Positions 49,917 through 64,000 of a stretch of 64,000 nucleotides of DNA are shown in pieces. The position numbers were made by a program, and so were the translations under genes. Within the stretch, counting starts at the first letter, position 1. Each line of letters begins with the position of its first letter. Origin of the DNA: Burkholderia cepacia ATCC 25416. GTDB taxonomy: Bacteria > Pseudomonadota > Gammaproteobacteria > Burkholderiales > Burkholderiaceae. Location of the stretch: positions 2,170,001 through 2,234,000 of the forward strand of contig NZ_CP012981.1 in assembly GCF_001411495.1 (NCBI RefSeq), read 5' to 3'. The notes under the pieces are model-generated. The model saw only the letters and a program-made list of their open reading frames with translations, was not told where the DNA came from and searched no databases.

Positions 49917-51134
49917 ATGTCGTCGGTGCAGGTGAGGGTGCTCGCGCTGTTTTCGGTCGGGTATTTCGTGTCGTATGTGTTTCGCGGCGTCAATCTGGGC
50001 TTCGCGCCGTTCGTCACGCACGAGCTCGGGTTGTCGGCCGCCGATCTCGGCCTGCTCACCAGTCTCTATTTCCTCGGCTTCGCGGGCGCGCAGATCCCGG
50101 CCGGCGTGATGCTCGATCACTTCGGCCCGCGCCGCGTGACGGCCGGCATGCTGCTGTTCGCGGCTGCCGGTGCGGCCGTGTTCGGCGCCGCGCACAGCCT
50201 CGGCACGATGATGGTCGGCCGGCTGCTGATCGGCGTCGGCGTATCGGTGTGTCTCGGCGCGGCGTTCAAGGCGCTCGCGCAGCATTTCCCGGTCGGCCGG
50301 CTGCCGCTCGTGAACGGTCTCGTGATGGCCGTGGGCGGCCTCGGCGGCGTGATGGTCGGCTCGCCGCTGACCTGGCTGCTCGGCTGGACGAGCTGGCGCG
50401 CGATCTGTTTCGGCCTCGCGGTGCTGACGGTGGCCGTCGCGGCGTCGATCGGCCTGGGCGCGCCGGAGGCGAAGCAGGTGCGTCACCAGGGCGGGCTCGT
50501 CAGCCAGTTCAAGGGCACGTGGCATATCCTGGGCAGCCGTGCGTTCTGGAAGATCTCGTCGTTCTCCGTTGTCACGCAGGGGGTGTTCTACGCGATGCAG
50601 TCGCTGTGGGTCGGGCCGTACCTGCGCGACGTCGCGGGGTTCGATGCGCCGCATGCGGCGCGCCTCGTGTCGGTGCTCGGCTTCGCGATGATGGCCGGCT
50701 GCGTCGGCTTCGGCGCCGCGGCGCGCGTGCTCGAGCGGCGCGGCGTGTCCGTGTACGCGTTCTGCGGCATCGGCATGGCGTTGTTCGTCGCGACGCAGGC
50801 CGCGATCGTGGCGCGCGTGCCGTTGCCGCCGGCCGTTCTGTGGGCCGCATACGGGATGTTCGGCGGCGTCGGCATCCTGACCTACGCGGTGATGGCCGGA
50901 CATTTTCCCGCGCATCTGATCGGCCGCGCGAACACGACGCTCACGCTCGTGATCTTCCTGCTGATCTTTGCGTTCCAGATCGGTGTCGGCGCGGTGCTGT
51001 CGCACTGGCCCGCGGTCGATGGCCGTTATCCGGCCGCCGCGCACTTCACCGCATGGGGCGTGTTGTTGGCTCTGCAGCTCGCGAGCGCGGTCTGGTACGT
51101 ATGGCCCGCGCGCGGCGCTGGCCAAGTGCACTGA
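49917..51134 (+). CDS. MFS transporter
   Basis: A 405-residue, 12-segment major facilitator of unclear subfamily. The N-terminus FSVGYFVSYVFRGVNLGFAPFV is unusual for sugar or drug carriers, and the GLTSLYFLGFAGAQIPAGVMLDHFGPRR stretch gives the loop 2-3 motif (D-x-x-G-x-R-R). It may be an exporter or importer of an organic anion. AAGGGGAAGCG precedes the ATG. It lies between mltD and the carAB operon with its own terminator-separated context. Confidence 0.8.
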   Translation: MSSVQVRVLALFSVGYFVSYVFRGVNLGFAPFVTHELGLSAADLGLLTSLYFLGFAGAQIPAGVMLDHFGPRRVTAGMLLFAAAGAAVFGAAHSLGTMMVGRLLIGVGVSVCLGAAFKALAQHFPVGRLPLVNGLVMAVGGLGGVMVGSPLTWLLGWTSWRAICFGLAVLTVAVAASIGLGAPEAKQVRHQGGLVSQFKGTWHILGSRAFWKISSFSVVTQGVFYAMQSLWVGPYLRDVAGFDAPHAARLVSVLGFAMMAGCVGFGAAARVLERRGVSVYAFCGIGMALFVATQAAIVARVPLPPAVLWAAYGMFGGVGILTYAVMAGHFPAHLIGRANTTLTLVIFLLIFAFQIGVGAVLSHWPAVDGRYPAAAHFTAWGVLLALQLASAVWYVWPARGAGQVH

Positions 51135-51499
51135 TCCGGCGGTACGCTCGGGGCAGGGCGGCCGCGTAAAACGGGGCCGCAGCGCGCTGCTTCGCGCCGC
51201 CGCGCGTCGCGCACGCACGATCGGACGGCCATATCGATTGAAGATAAGGCCATTTTCAGGCTATAATTTGAAAGTTTGTGCTGATCAACCTCGCACCCTA
51301 GCGCCTACCTCATACATCCCGTTCATCCGCCGCACGCCGCCTGCCGGGCGATGCCGCGAAGCCTCGTGCGCCACGCGCCGGGTTCGCGTCACGACAACGC
51401 AGGCCGCGTTCAGCTAGCGACCACGCGCGCCCACGCAGCGCGGCGCTCGCGCGGCAGGGTAAACAGGTCGGCAGCAGGGTGTTCCCCAAGGAGCCTCCC
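51135..51499. other. 365-bp leader and promoter region of carA
   Basis: The promoter (listed separately) lies at 51238-51267, so about 230 bases of untranslated leader precede carA. No small reading frame or clear hairpin-terminator is seen in it; pyrimidine-responsive control by attenuation cannot be judged from sequence. Confidence 0.55.
51238..51267 (+). promoter_or_regulatory. carA promoter
   Basis: TTGAAG (51238-51243) and a perfect TATAAT (51262-51267) are spaced by 18 bases, in the only clearly less G+C-rich patch upstream of carA. Confidence 0.65.
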
Positions 51500-52645
51500 G
51501 TGTTGCCGTCTTTTACTCCCGCCTTGCTTGCACTCGCCGACGGCACGGTCTTTCGTGGTTATTCGATCGGGGCCGAAGGCCACACGATCGGCGAAGTCGT
51601 GTTCAATACCGCGATCACCGGCTATCAGGAAATCCTGACTGACCCGAGCTACTCGCGCCAGATCGTCACGCTTACCTATCCGCATATCGGCAACGTCGGC
51701 GTGAACGCCGAAGACGTCGAAGCCACGAAAGTCCATGCCGCCGGCCTGATCATCCGTGATCTGCCCACGCTCGCATCGAACTTCCGCATGGACCGCACGC
51801 TCGGCGACTACCTGCGCGACGAAGGCGTCGTCGCGATCGCCGGCATCGACACCCGCAAGCTGACCCGCATCCTGCGCGACAAGGGCGCGCAGAACGGCTG
51901 CATCCTGACGGGCTCGGACGACGAAGCGAAGGCGATCGAACTCGCGCGCTCGTTCCCGGGTCTCGCGGGCATGGATCTCGCGAAGGTCGTGTCGACCACG
52001 AAGCCGTTCGAGTGGAAGCAGACCGAATGGCGCCTCGAAGGCGGCTACGGCATGCAGGAAGCGCCGAAGTACCGTGTCGTCGCGTACGATTTCGGCGTCA
52101 AGTACAACATCCTGCGCATGCTCGCGGAACGCGGCTGCCACGTGACGGTGCTGCCGGCCGAGGCGAGCGCGGAAGATGCGCTCGCGCTGAATCCGGACGG
52201 CATCTTCCTGTCGAACGGCCCCGGCGATCCTGAACCGTGCGACTACGCGATCGCGGCCACGAAGCAATTCATCGAGCGCGGCGTGCCGACCTTCGGCATC
52301 TGCCTGGGTCACCAGATCATGGGCCTCGCGGTCGGCGCGAAGACGCTGAAGATGAAGACGGGCCACCACGGCGCGAACCACCCGGTGAAGGATCTCGGCG
52401 ACGGCCGCGTGGTGATCACGTCGCAGAACCACGGCTTCGCGGTCGATGCGGATTCGCTGCCGGCCAACGCGCGCGTGACGCACGTGTCGCTGTTCGACGG
52501 CACGCTGCAGGGCTTCGAGCTGACCGACAAGCCGGCATTCTGCTTCCAGGGCCACCCGGAAGCATCGCCCGGCCCGCACGACATCGGCTATCTGTTCGAC
52601 CGCTTCACCGCGCTGATGGACGCGGCGAAGCAGCGCAACGCTTAA
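51500..52645 (+). CDS. carA: Carbamoyl-phosphate synthase small subunit (glutaminase)
   Basis: A 381-residue glutamine amidotransferase subunit that feeds ammonia to CarB for carbamoyl phosphate, used in arginine and pyrimidine synthesis. The class I glutaminase nucleophile is Cys268 in FGICLGHQ, with His352 and Glu354 in [10 protein letters not shown]. The GTG at 51500 is used: AAGGAG lies 6 bases upstream and [15 protein letters not shown] is the family start. It leads an operon with a LysE-type gene and carB. Confidence 0.95.
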   Translation: MLPSFTPALLALADGTVFRGYSIGAEGHTIGEVVFNTAITGYQEILTDPSYSRQIVTLTYPHIGNVGVNAEDVEATKVHAAGLIIRDLPTLASNFRMDRTLGDYLRDEGVVAIAGIDTRKLTRILRDKGAQNGCILTGSDDEAKAIELARSFPGLAGMDLAKVVSTTKPFEWKQTEWRLEGGYGMQEAPKYRVVAYDFGVKYNILRMLAERGCHVTVLPAEASAEDALALNPDGIFLSNGPGDPEPCDYAIAATKQFIERGVPTFGICLGHQIMGLAVGAKTLKMKTGHHGANHPVKDLGDGRVVITSQNHGFAVDADSLPANARVTHVSLFDGTLQGFELTDKPAFCFQGHPEASPGPHDIGYLFDRFTALMDAAKQRNA

Positions 52646-52682
52646 CGCAACCGACGCAACCGAAGGACGGGAGATTCGCATC

Positions 52683-53342
52683 ATGTTCGGCCACGCACTC
52701 GGCATCACGGATATCTGGACCTACGTGTTCGGCGTGATCTTCATCATCCTGCTGCCGGGGCCGAACTCGATGTACGTGCTGTCGCTCGCGGCGCAGCGCG
52801 GCGTGAAGGCCGGCTATCGCGCGGCGTGCGGCGTGTTCGTCGGCGACACGGTGCTGATGGTGCTGTCCGCCGCCGGCGTCGCGTCGCTGCTGAAGGCGAA
52901 CCCGCTGCTGTTCTCCGTCGTCAAGTACGGCGGCGCCGCGTATCTGCTCTACATCGGCACCGGCATGCTGCGCAGCGCGTGGCAGAAGCTGCGCGCGCGC
53001 ACCGATGCGCCGGCCGATGCACCGCCCGCGGTCGACGGCGAGCGTCCGTTCCGCAAGGCGCTGATCGTGAGCCTGCTGAATCCGAAGGCGATCCTGTTCT
53101 TCATCTCGTTCTTCATCCAGTTCGTCGACCCGGCATTCCCGCATCCCGCGCTGTCGTTCGTCGTGCTCGGGGCGATCGCGCAATGCGCGAGCTTCCTGTA
53201 CCTGAGCACGCTGATCTTCGCGGGTGCGCGGCTCGCCGAGCACTTCCGCCGCCGCCGCAAGCTTGCAGCAGGCGCGGCGAGCAGCGTGGGCGGCCTGTTC
53301 ATCGGTTTCTCGGTGAAGCTCGCGCTCGCCACGATGAGCTGA
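52683..53342 (+). CDS. LysE/RhtB-family amino-acid exporter (LeuE-like)
   Basis: A 219-residue membrane protein with about six hydrophobic segments. The family motif [25 protein letters not shown] near residue 27 and a later [10 protein letters not shown] (NPK) are intact. LeuE-type proteins export leucine and other neutral amino acids. It sits inside the carAB operon: 37 bases after carA and 49 bases before carB, a position also seen in other Burkholderia and related genera as far as I know. Physiological link to carbamoyl phosphate is not clear. Confidence 0.88.
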   Translation: MFGHALGITDIWTYVFGVIFIILLPGPNSMYVLSLAAQRGVKAGYRAACGVFVGDTVLMVLSAAGVASLLKANPLLFSVVKYGGAAYLLYIGTGMLRSAWQKLRARTDAPADAPPAVDGERPFRKALIVSLLNPKAILFFISFFIQFVDPAFPHPALSFVVLGAIAQCASFLYLSTLIFAGARLAEHFRRRRKLAAGAASSVGGLFIGFSVKLALATMS

Positions 53343-53391
53343 GCGCAGCCGGCCGACCCACGACAACGATTACTTATTGAATTCACAAGCC

Positions 53392-56646
<3,255 letters not shown>

Positions 56647-56676
56647 GCAGTCAGTTACCTGTAGAAGCAACACGTG

Positions 56677-56736
56677 CCGCGATTAGGCGGTGTTTCCAGT
56701 GCATCGGAAACGCGCTTAATCGCGGTGATTTTTTTT
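56677..56736 (+). terminator. Long hairpin with T run between carB and greA
   Basis: Outer stem CCGCGATTA/TAATCGCGG (56677-56685 with 56717-56725), inner stem GTTTCC/GGAAAC, then TGATTTTTTTT. It looks like an intrinsic terminator or attenuator; greA starts 28 bases further on. Confidence 0.75.
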
Positions 56737-56764
56737 ATAGCCGTTTTTAGCGATTGAGCCGTTT

Positions 56765-57241
56765 ATGAGCACCATTCCGTTGACAAAGCGTGGCGCAGAG
56801 CAACTGCGCGATGAATTGCAGCGCCTCAAGTCCGTCGAGCGGCCGGCCGTGATCAACGCGATCGCGGAGGCCCGCGCACAGGGCGACCTGTCCGAAAACG
56901 CCGAATACGATGCCGCGAAGGAAAAGCAGGGCTTCATCGAGGGTCGTATCGCGGAAATCGAATCGAAGCTGTCGGCCGCGCAGGTCATCGATCCGACCGT
57001 GCTCGACGCCGAAGGCCGCGTGGTTTTCGCCTCGACCGTCGAACTCGAGGATCTCGAGTCGGGCGACACCGTCAAGTACCAGATCGTCGGTGACGACGAA
57101 GCCGATATCGATCACGGCCTGATCTCGGTCAGCTCGCCGATCGCGCGTGCACTGATCGGCAAGTCCGAAGGCGACGTCGCGGCCGTGCAGGCGCCGAGCG
57201 GCGTGCGCGAATACGAAATCATCTCGGTCAGCTACATCTGA
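56765..57241 (+). CDS. greA: Transcription elongation factor GreA
   Basis: A 158-residue factor that rescues backtracked RNA polymerase by stimulating transcript cleavage. The N-terminal coiled coil (about residues 1-75) carries the acidic tip [13 protein letters not shown], and the C-terminal FKBP-like domain follows. Length is exactly that of GreA. It follows carB after the strong hairpin at 56677-56736, so its expression may depend on readthrough or an own promoter. Confidence 0.96.
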   Translation: MSTIPLTKRGAEQLRDELQRLKSVERPAVINAIAEARAQGDLSENAEYDAAKEKQGFIEGRIAEIESKLSAAQVIDPTVLDAEGRVVFASTVELEDLESGDTVKYQIVGDDEADIDHGLISVSSPIARALIGKSEGDVAAVQAPSGVREYEIISVSYI

Positions 57242-57255
57242 AGCGGGGCGACACG

Positions 57256-57714
57256 ATGCCGCATCGCGTGTTCCGTCTGCTGTCGGCCGTGTGGGTCGGC
57301 AGCCTGCTGACGATCGGGTATGCGGTCGCGCCCGTGCTGTTCAAGACGCTGGAGCGGATGACGGCCGGTTCGGTCGCCGCCCAGCTGTTCCGTATCGAGG
57401 CGATCCTCGGTGTCGTATGCGGCGTGCTGCTGCTCGCGCTGTCGAACCAGCAGGTTCGACGCGGCAGCAGCGAATATCGCCGCGTGCGCTGGGTCGTCGC
57501 CGCGATGGTCGTATGTGTGCTGGTCGGGTATTTTGCGCTGCAGCCGTTCATGAACGCGCTGCGGGTCGCCGCGATGGACGCGGGCACCGATATCGCGAAT
57601 TCGCCGTATGCGAGCCGCTTCGGGATGCTGCACGGCGTCTCGAGCGTGTTCTACCTCGTCGAGAGCGTACTGGGGCTGATGCTGATCTGGCGTTTGCCGG
57701 CGCGCGACGCCTGA
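57256..57714 (+). CDS. DUF4149 domain membrane protein
   Basis: A 152-residue protein with four hydrophobic segments. FRLLSAVWVGSLLTIGYAVAPVLF and LHGVSSVFYLVESVLGLML are features of the DUF4149 family, usually found between greA and yhbY in beta-proteobacteria. Its function is unknown. It is 14 bases downstream of greA and likely co-transcribed with it. GCGGGG serves as ribosome site. Confidence 0.85.
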   Translation: MPHRVFRLLSAVWVGSLLTIGYAVAPVLFKTLERMTAGSVAAQLFRIEAILGVVCGVLLLALSNQQVRRGSSEYRRVRWVVAAMVVCVLVGYFALQPFMNALRVAAMDAGTDIANSPYASRFGMLHGVSSVFYLVESVLGLMLIWRLPARDA

Positions 57715-57761
57715 CGCGTGTGCCGCGCAGGCCCGGTCAATGCCGGGCCCGCGGGCAGGGT

Positions 57762-57786
57762 GGCGGTACGGCGCAGCCGTGCCGCC
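57762..57786. terminator. Hairpin between converging DUF4149 and yhbY genes
   Basis: An 11-bp stem (57762-57772 with 57776-57786, one G-U pair) and 3-base loop. It lacks a T run on both strands, so it is only a possible terminator. Confidence 0.35.
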
Positions 57787-57793
57787 CCGATGC

Positions 57794-58321
57794 TTACTTG
57801 TCCTGGAACGGACGCTTCGTGCTGGCCTGGCGCTTTTTCGCGCGCTTCACGGTACCGCCCGCCGTCACGCGTTCGTTGCCGCGCACCGTGACCTTGACCG
57901 GCCGCGGACGGCGCACGGGGCTCGCGTTCGGCGACACCTTGACGACCTTGACGGTGCGCGGGGCACGGCCTTTTTTGTCGTCCACGGCTTCGGCCGCGCT
58001 CGGTAGCGTGCCGGCACGACGGCCGCGGGCCGGGGCCGCAACGGCGGCTTCGGGCTTCCAGATCACCAGCAGCTTGCCGATGTGCTGGATCGGCGCCGCG
58101 CTCAGGCGATCGCAGATCTCGTCGTAGATCGCGATGCGCGCGTCGCGTTCGTCGCCGAACACGCGGATCTTGATCAGTTGGTGCGCGTCGAGGTGCACCT
58201 TGATTTCCTTCAGCACGGCGTCGGTGAGCCCTTCGGCGCCGATCAGCACGACGGGCTTGAGCGCATGGGCCTGGGAGCGCAGCGCGGAGCGCTCGGCGGG
58301 AGAAAGCGAAAGGGCGGGCAT
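57794..58321 (-). CDS. yhbY: YhbY-type CRM-domain RNA-binding protein
   Basis: A 175-residue protein. Residues 1-95 form the CRM (CRS1-YhbY) RNA-binding domain; LKPVVLIGAEGLTDAVLKEIKVHLDAHQLIKIRV has the GxxG loop equivalent. A basic, low-complexity tail (GRAPRTVKVVKVSP to TKRPFQDK) nearly doubles the E. coli length of 97 residues. YhbY binds the precursor of the large ribosomal subunit. Divergent from rlmE, the usual order in proteobacteria. Confidence 0.9.
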   Translation of the reverse strand: MPALSLSPAERSALRSQAHALKPVVLIGAEGLTDAVLKEIKVHLDAHQLIKIRVFGDERDARIAIYDEICDRLSAAPIQHIGKLLVIWKPEAAVAAPARGRRAGTLPSAAEAVDDKKGRAPRTVKVVKVSPNASPVRRPRPVKVTVRGNERVTAGGTVKRAKKRQASTKRPFQDK

Positions 58322-58514
58322 GGAAATGTCGAAATCTAAATAAGGGCGCGCTGACTGAAAAGCGATCGCGGGTAGTTACCGCGTCAGCCGTGCGCCGAAA
58401 CCACGTAAAATCGCGGCTTGGGCCCGAAAAGGGGCCGCAGCCGCGCGAAGAAGACGCGTATTATCCGCTAAAAGCGCGGCTTCACGAAGCAATTGGCAGC
58501 AATCTCTCTTTCGA

Positions 58515-59177
58515 ATGGCAAAAAACCGCTTCAACCAGCACTGGCTGCACGACCACATCAACGACCCGTACGTCAAAATGGCGCAGCGGGAGGGCTATCG
58601 CGCGCGCGCCGCGTACAAGCTGAAGGAAATCGACGAGCAGGACAAGCTGATCCGTCCGGGCCAGGTGATCGTCGATCTCGGCGCGACGCCGGGCAGCTGG
58701 AGCCAGTATGCCCGCAACAAGCTCGCGCAGGGCAAGAAGCGCGATGCGGAGCGCGAAGGCGGCATCGACGGCACGATCGTCGCGCTCGACATCCTGCCGA
58801 TGGAGCCGATCGCCGACGTCCACTTCCTCCAGGGCGACTTCCGCGAGGATGACGTCCTTCACCAGCTTGAGGAATTGCTCGAAGGCCGCGCGGTGGACCT
58901 TGTTATTTCCGACATGGCCCCCAACCTCTCCGGCGTGGCCTCGGCAGACGCGGCGCGCATCGAGCATCTCTGCGATCTGGCGCTCGAATTCGCGCAGAAC
59001 CATCTGAAGCCGGATGGTGCGTTGCTCGTGAAGTGTTTTCACGGCAGCGGCTACAGCCAGATCGTCGAGAAATTCAAACAGCAGTTTAAGACCGTCGCGC
59101 CGCGCAAGCCGAAGGCGTCCCGCGACAAATCGTCCGAAACGTTCATTTTGGGTCGGCATCTGAAACGTCCGCGCTGA
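58515..59177 (+). CDS. rlmE: 23S rRNA (uridine-2'-O-)-methyltransferase
   Basis: A 220-residue FtsJ-family enzyme that methylates U2552 of 23S rRNA. The SAM site is [14 protein letters not shown] (with Thr-Pro and Ser where Ala-Pro-Gly is common), and the K-D-K-E-type residues are visible in FNQHWLHDH (Lys), [13 protein letters not shown] (Asp), [13 protein letters not shown] (Lys) and [11 protein letters not shown] (Glu). Unusually long loop residues 70-85. Preceded by divergent yhbY; followed by ftsH. Confidence 0.93.
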   Translation: MAKNRFNQHWLHDHINDPYVKMAQREGYRARAAYKLKEIDEQDKLIRPGQVIVDLGATPGSWSQYARNKLAQGKKRDAEREGGIDGTIVALDILPMEPIADVHFLQGDFREDDVLHQLEELLEGRAVDLVISDMAPNLSGVASADAARIEHLCDLALEFAQNHLKPDGALLVKCFHGSGYSQIVEKFKQQFKTVAPRKPKASRDKSSETFILGRHLKRPR

Positions 59178-59343
59178 TGCGCGGCGGGGTGCCGCAAACG
59201 GGCTCCGGCCCTTGCCAGACAAGCGAAGCGCTATCGCGGCGGTTGTCAATGCTTATGGCGAGGGTGGTCGGACTGGATTAGAATGACCGAGGGGCGCCGC
59301 AAGGAAAATGTAGGCGCTCGTCTACGAGTGAAGGAGTGGTGCT

Positions 59344-61242
<1,899 letters not shown>

Positions 61243-61264
61243 TCTCCGCTCTTTAGCACCGTTC

Positions 61265-61297
61265 ACGGGCTGGTGTGTCTTCACACCGGCCCGTTTT
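61265..61297 (+). terminator. Rho-independent terminator after ftsH
   Basis: A 13-bp stem (61265-61277 with 61282-61294, one G-U pair) with loop TCTT runs into TTTT. It lies 24 bases before folP, so folP depends on readthrough or its own promoter. Confidence 0.8.
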
Positions 61298-61320
61298 GCA
61301 TTCATTCACGCCAGTTGCCC

Positions 61321-62214
61321 GTGTCCGATTCCGCTGTTTCCCCCCAAATTCCCGCGCCACTCCGGTGCGGCCGCTTCGAACTGACGTTCGAGCGCCCGCT
61401 CGTGATGGGCATTCTCAACGCCACGCCCGATTCGTTCTCCGACGGCGGCCGCTTCCTCGCGCGCGACGATGCGCTGCGCCAGGCCGAGCGGATGATTGCC
61501 GAAGGCGCCGATCTTCTCGATATCGGCGGCGAATCGACGCGCCCCGGCGCGCCGCCGGTGCCGCTCGACGAGGAACTCGCGCGCGTGATCCCGCTCGTCG
61601 AAGCGCTGCGCCCATTGAACGTGCCGCTGTCGATCGATACCTACAAGCCTGCCGTGATGCGCGCGGCGCTGGCCGCAGGCGCCGACCTGATCAACGACAT
61701 CTGGGGGTTCCGCCAGCCGGGCGCGATCGACGCGGTGCGCGAGGGCAATTGCGGGCTGTGTGCAATGCACATGCTCGGTGAGCCGCAAACGATGCAGGTC
61801 GGCGAACCCGATTACGGCGACGTCGTGACCGACGTGCGCGATTTTCTCGCCGCGCGCGCGCAGGCACTGCGCGACGCGGGGATTGCGCCGGAGCGGATCT
61901 GCGTCGATCCCGGTTTCGGGTTCGGCAAGGCGGTCGTCGACGACAACTATGCACTCCTGGCCGCACTGCCGGAAACGGCGCCCGCGCGGCCCGACGGGCG
62001 GGCGTATCCGATACTCGCAGGCATGTCGCGCAAGTCGATGCTCGGCGCGGTGATCGGCGGCAAGCCGCCGATGGAGCGCGTCGCGGCGAGCGTGGCGGCC
62101 GCATTGTGCGCGGTCGAGCGTGGGGCGGCGATCGTGCGCGTGCACGATGTCGCGGCGACGGTCGATGCGTTGAAAGTCTGGAATGCCGTGCGCGAAGCCG
62201 CGCGGCAACGATAA
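61321..62214 (+). CDS. folP: Dihydropteroate synthase
   Basis: A 297-residue TIM-barrel enzyme joining p-aminobenzoate and hydroxymethyl-dihydropterin pyrophosphate; target of sulphonamides. The [14 protein letters not shown] and [11 protein letters not shown] motifs and the [15 protein letters not shown] stretches are intact. The start is the GTG at 61321 ([11 protein letters not shown]). It follows ftsH and precedes glmM by 28 bases, the standard order. Confidence 0.95.
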   Translation: MSDSAVSPQIPAPLRCGRFELTFERPLVMGILNATPDSFSDGGRFLARDDALRQAERMIAEGADLLDIGGESTRPGAPPVPLDEELARVIPLVEALRPLNVPLSIDTYKPAVMRAALAAGADLINDIWGFRQPGAIDAVREGNCGLCAMHMLGEPQTMQVGEPDYGDVVTDVRDFLAARAQALRDAGIAPERICVDPGFGFGKAVVDDNYALLAALPETAPARPDGRAYPILAGMSRKSMLGAVIGGKPPMERVAASVAAALCAVERGAAIVRVHDVAATVDALKVWNAVREAARQR

Positions 62215-62242
62215 GTCAGAAGACGAAGGAGGAAGATTCGCT

Positions 62243-63598
62243 ATGGGACGTCGATATTTCGGCACGGACGGCATTCGCGGCACGGTGGGCGAGGCACCCA
62301 TCACGCCGGATTTCGTGTTGCGTCTCGGCTACGCGGCCGGCAAGGTACTGGCCAGCTCGGCCGATGGCGCGGCCGGCTCGCGGCCGACCGTGCTGATCGG
62401 CAAGGACACGCGCGTGTCGGGCTACATGCTCGAAGCCGCGCTCGAGGCAGGGTTCTCGGCGGCGGGTGTCGACGTGATGCTGGCCGGCCCGATGCCGACG
62501 CCAGGGGTCGCCTACCTGACGCGCGCCCTGCGCCTGTCGGCGGGCGTCGTGATCAGCGCGTCGCACAATCCGTATCGCGACAACGGGATCAAGTTTTTCT
62601 CCGCTGACGGCAACAAGCTGCCGGACGACACCGAAGCCGCGATCGAAGCGTGGCTCGACAAGCCGCTCGAATGCGCATCGTCCGACGGTCTCGGCAAGGC
62701 GCGCCGTCTCGACGATGCGGCCGGCCGCTACATCGAATTCTGCAAGAGCACGTTCCCGGCCGCGTTCGACCTGCGCGGGCTGAAGCTCGTGATCGACTGC
62801 GCGCACGGTGCCGCGTACCAGATCGCGCCGCACGTGTTCCACGAACTCGGCGCGGACGTGATCCCGATCGGCGTCGCGCCGAACGGCTTCAACATCAACG
62901 ACGGCGTCGGCGCGACCGCGCCGGACGCGCTGGTGCGCGCGGTGCGCGCGAACCACGCCGATCTCGGCATTGCACTCGACGGCGATGCGGACCGCCTGCA
63001 GGTCGTCGACGCGACCGGTCGCCTGTACAACGGCGACGAGCTGCTCTACGTGCTCGTGAAGGACCGGATCGCGACCGACGGCAAGGTGGAGGGCGCGGTC
63101 GGCACGCTGATGACGAATCTCGCCGTCGAAGTCGCGCTGCAGCGCGCGGGCGTGAAGTTCGTGCGGGCGGCGGTCGGGGATCGCTACGTGCTCGAGCAGT
63201 TGCGCGAGCACGGCTGGCAACTCGGCGCGGAAGGCTCGGGCCACATCCTGTCGCTCGATCGCCACTCGACCGGCGACGGCATCGTGTCGGCGCTGCTCGT
63301 GCTGGCTGCGCTGAAGCGCAGCGGCCAGACCCTTGCGCAGATGCTCGACGGCGTCACGCTGTTCCCGCAGAAGCTGATCAACGTGCGGATGAAGCCAGGT
63401 GCCGACTGGAAGGGCAGCACGTCGATTCGCGCAGCGATCGACGCAGCCGAAGCCGCGCTCGCCGGCAGCGGCCGCGTGCTGATCCGCGCATCGGGCACCG
63501 AGCCCGTGTTGCGCGTGATGGTCGAAGCGCAGCAAGCGGCCGACGCGGTCCGCCATGCGGAGACGATCGCCGACGCGGTGCGCGCGGCGACGGCCTGA
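62243..63598 (+). CDS. glmM: Phosphoglucosamine mutase
   Basis: A 451-residue alpha-D-phosphohexomutase that turns glucosamine 6-phosphate into the 1-phosphate for cell-wall synthesis. The phosphoserine loop is ISASHNP with Ser107, the metal loop is DGDADR and the substrate loop GEGSGH occurs as AEGSGHILS; a phosphate-binding [12 protein letters not shown] is near the C-terminus. A GGAGGAAG ribosome site precedes the ATG at 62243. End of the ftsH-folP-glmM cluster. Confidence 0.97.
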   Translation: MGRRYFGTDGIRGTVGEAPITPDFVLRLGYAAGKVLASSADGAAGSRPTVLIGKDTRVSGYMLEAALEAGFSAAGVDVMLAGPMPTPGVAYLTRALRLSAGVVISASHNPYRDNGIKFFSADGNKLPDDTEAAIEAWLDKPLECASSDGLGKARRLDDAAGRYIEFCKSTFPAAFDLRGLKLVIDCAHGAAYQIAPHVFHELGADVIPIGVAPNGFNINDGVGATAPDALVRAVRANHADLGIALDGDADRLQVVDATGRLYNGDELLYVLVKDRIATDGKVEGAVGTLMTNLAVEVALQRAGVKFVRAAVGDRYVLEQLREHGWQLGAEGSGHILSLDRHSTGDGIVSALLVLAALKRSGQTLAQMLDGVTLFPQKLINVRMKPGADWKGSTSIRAAIDAAEAALAGSGRVLIRASGTEPVLRVMVEAQQAADAVRHAETIADAVRAATA

Positions 63599-63660
63599 CG
63601 CGCGGGCCCGGTGCGAGGGCGGTCGGACGCCCGCGCGCCGGCGTTCCGTTGAACCGGCAT

Positions 63661-63687
63661 GCGGCGCCTTCGGGGCGCCGCGATTTC
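63661..63687 (+). terminator. Hairpin after glmM
   Basis: An 8-bp stem GCGGCGCC/GGCGCCGC with a TTCGG-type loop, followed by GATTT. Weak intrinsic terminator. Confidence 0.5.
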
Positions 63688-63956
63688 ATCAGACGCAAAG
63701 GTTTGCGATACCTATAAGTAACGCATATCGACTGCTGCATTCTCCGGACGAAAAATCGTCCGACCCCGAGAGCGGGCCAGCCGCCGGCGGAGGCTTTTCG
63801 TACCACCGACGCGGCGCCGTGATCCCGCCACGCAGTGAGAAACGGGGCGTCATCCTGTCCCTTCCGGGCCGGCAATTCCTGCCGCCATCGCCCCTCCGGC
63901 GCCGTCTGCGCGCCACGCGCGCCGACCCTGTTACTCCCTTTCAACCAGTCATGTTA

Positions 63957-63995
63957 CTGTCACGCCAGTTTCATCGATTGTCACATTACCGTCAT
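63957..63995 (+). promoter_or_regulatory. Pho box with four PhoB half-sites
   Basis: Four 7-base units spaced 11, 10 and 11 bases apart, CTGTCAC (63957), GTTTCAT (63968), TTGTCAC (63978) and CCGTCAT (63989), match the PhoB consensus CTGTCAT at 6, 5, 5 and 6 positions. The one-helical-turn spacing is that of genuine Pho boxes. In Burkholderia glmM is typically followed by pstSCAB-phoU, which fits. Confidence 0.72.
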
Positions 63996-64000
63996 GAGGA

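Larger units (their letters stand above)
63599..64000. other. 402-bp gap upstream of a gene outside the window (probably pstS)
   Basis: The gap holds a hairpin (63661-63687), a small GGACGA/TCGTCC hairpin near 63748-63763, A+T-rich patches near 63700-63760 and a PhoB-type box at the end. No reading frame on either strand looks real. The window ends before any start codon. Confidence 0.6.

Overview
The window is high-GC DNA (two thirds or more G+C by eye) that reads as a Burkholderia chromosome, most likely from the cepacia complex. Pointers to that genus are the DUF4148 and DUF2242 proteins, the OmpC-like porin ending in Phe, the intracellular PHB depolymerase, the malonate (mad/mdc) operon and the gene order ftsJ-ftsH-folP-glmM followed by a Pho box. 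This assignment is inference from gene content; no search was run. I see no rRNA, tRNA, CRISPR, insertion sequence or prophage.

The left part (1-44 kb) is mostly catabolic and accessory. It opens with the 3' end of a branched-chain 2-oxoacid dehydrogenase E2 gene and its lpd partner, then regulator relics, an agmatinase gene with its LysR regulator, an SRAP (HMCES/YedK) protein and an NCS1 permease with a palindromic operator. A porin, a LysR regulator, an MFS permease, an M20 amidohydrolase and a histone-deacetylase-like acetylpolyamine amidohydrolase (8.4-14.4 kb) look like an uptake and deacylation unit; with agmatinase nearby, polyamine use is a recurrent theme. At 14.5-19.4 kb there is a compact Csu-type (archaic) chaperone-usher pilus operon. 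Next come a drug-type MFS exporter, a probable small RNA on the minus strand, a PLP dehydratase with a divergent LysR gene, a lipoprotein carrying a 26-copy hexanucleotide repeat, an NhaR/TerC pair and two small heat-shock proteins with a sigma-32-like promoter.

From 30.4 to 38.9 kb lies a complete malonate module: mdcR regulator, MadLM transporter, and mdcA-C-D-E-G-B-H with 4-base or near-zero overlaps, which should import malonate, load it on the MdcC acyl carrier and decarboxylate it. A PLD-like protein with a degenerate HKD site, a phosphoribosyltransferase, PhaZ, a glutathione transferase, a small self-contained gene for a 64-residue protein, and a ProP-like MFS transporter follow.

The right part (44.8-64 kb) is core genome: ynfA, dnaQ, rnhA, a methyltransferase, gloB, mltD, an MFS gene, carA-(LysE exporter)-carB-greA, a DUF4149 protein, yhbY, rlmE, ftsH, folP and glmM. 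The window stops inside a regulatory region with four PhoB-type half-sites, so the next gene is probably pstS.

Nothing here is a clearly new multi-gene system. The best leads are the minus-strand sRNA at 21.6 kb, the 64-residue gene at 42.5 kb, the hexanucleotide tract in the lipoprotein, the possible thermosensor in front of the Hsp20 pair, the reduced pilus operon with its orphan pilin-like protein, and the acyl-polyamine cluster.
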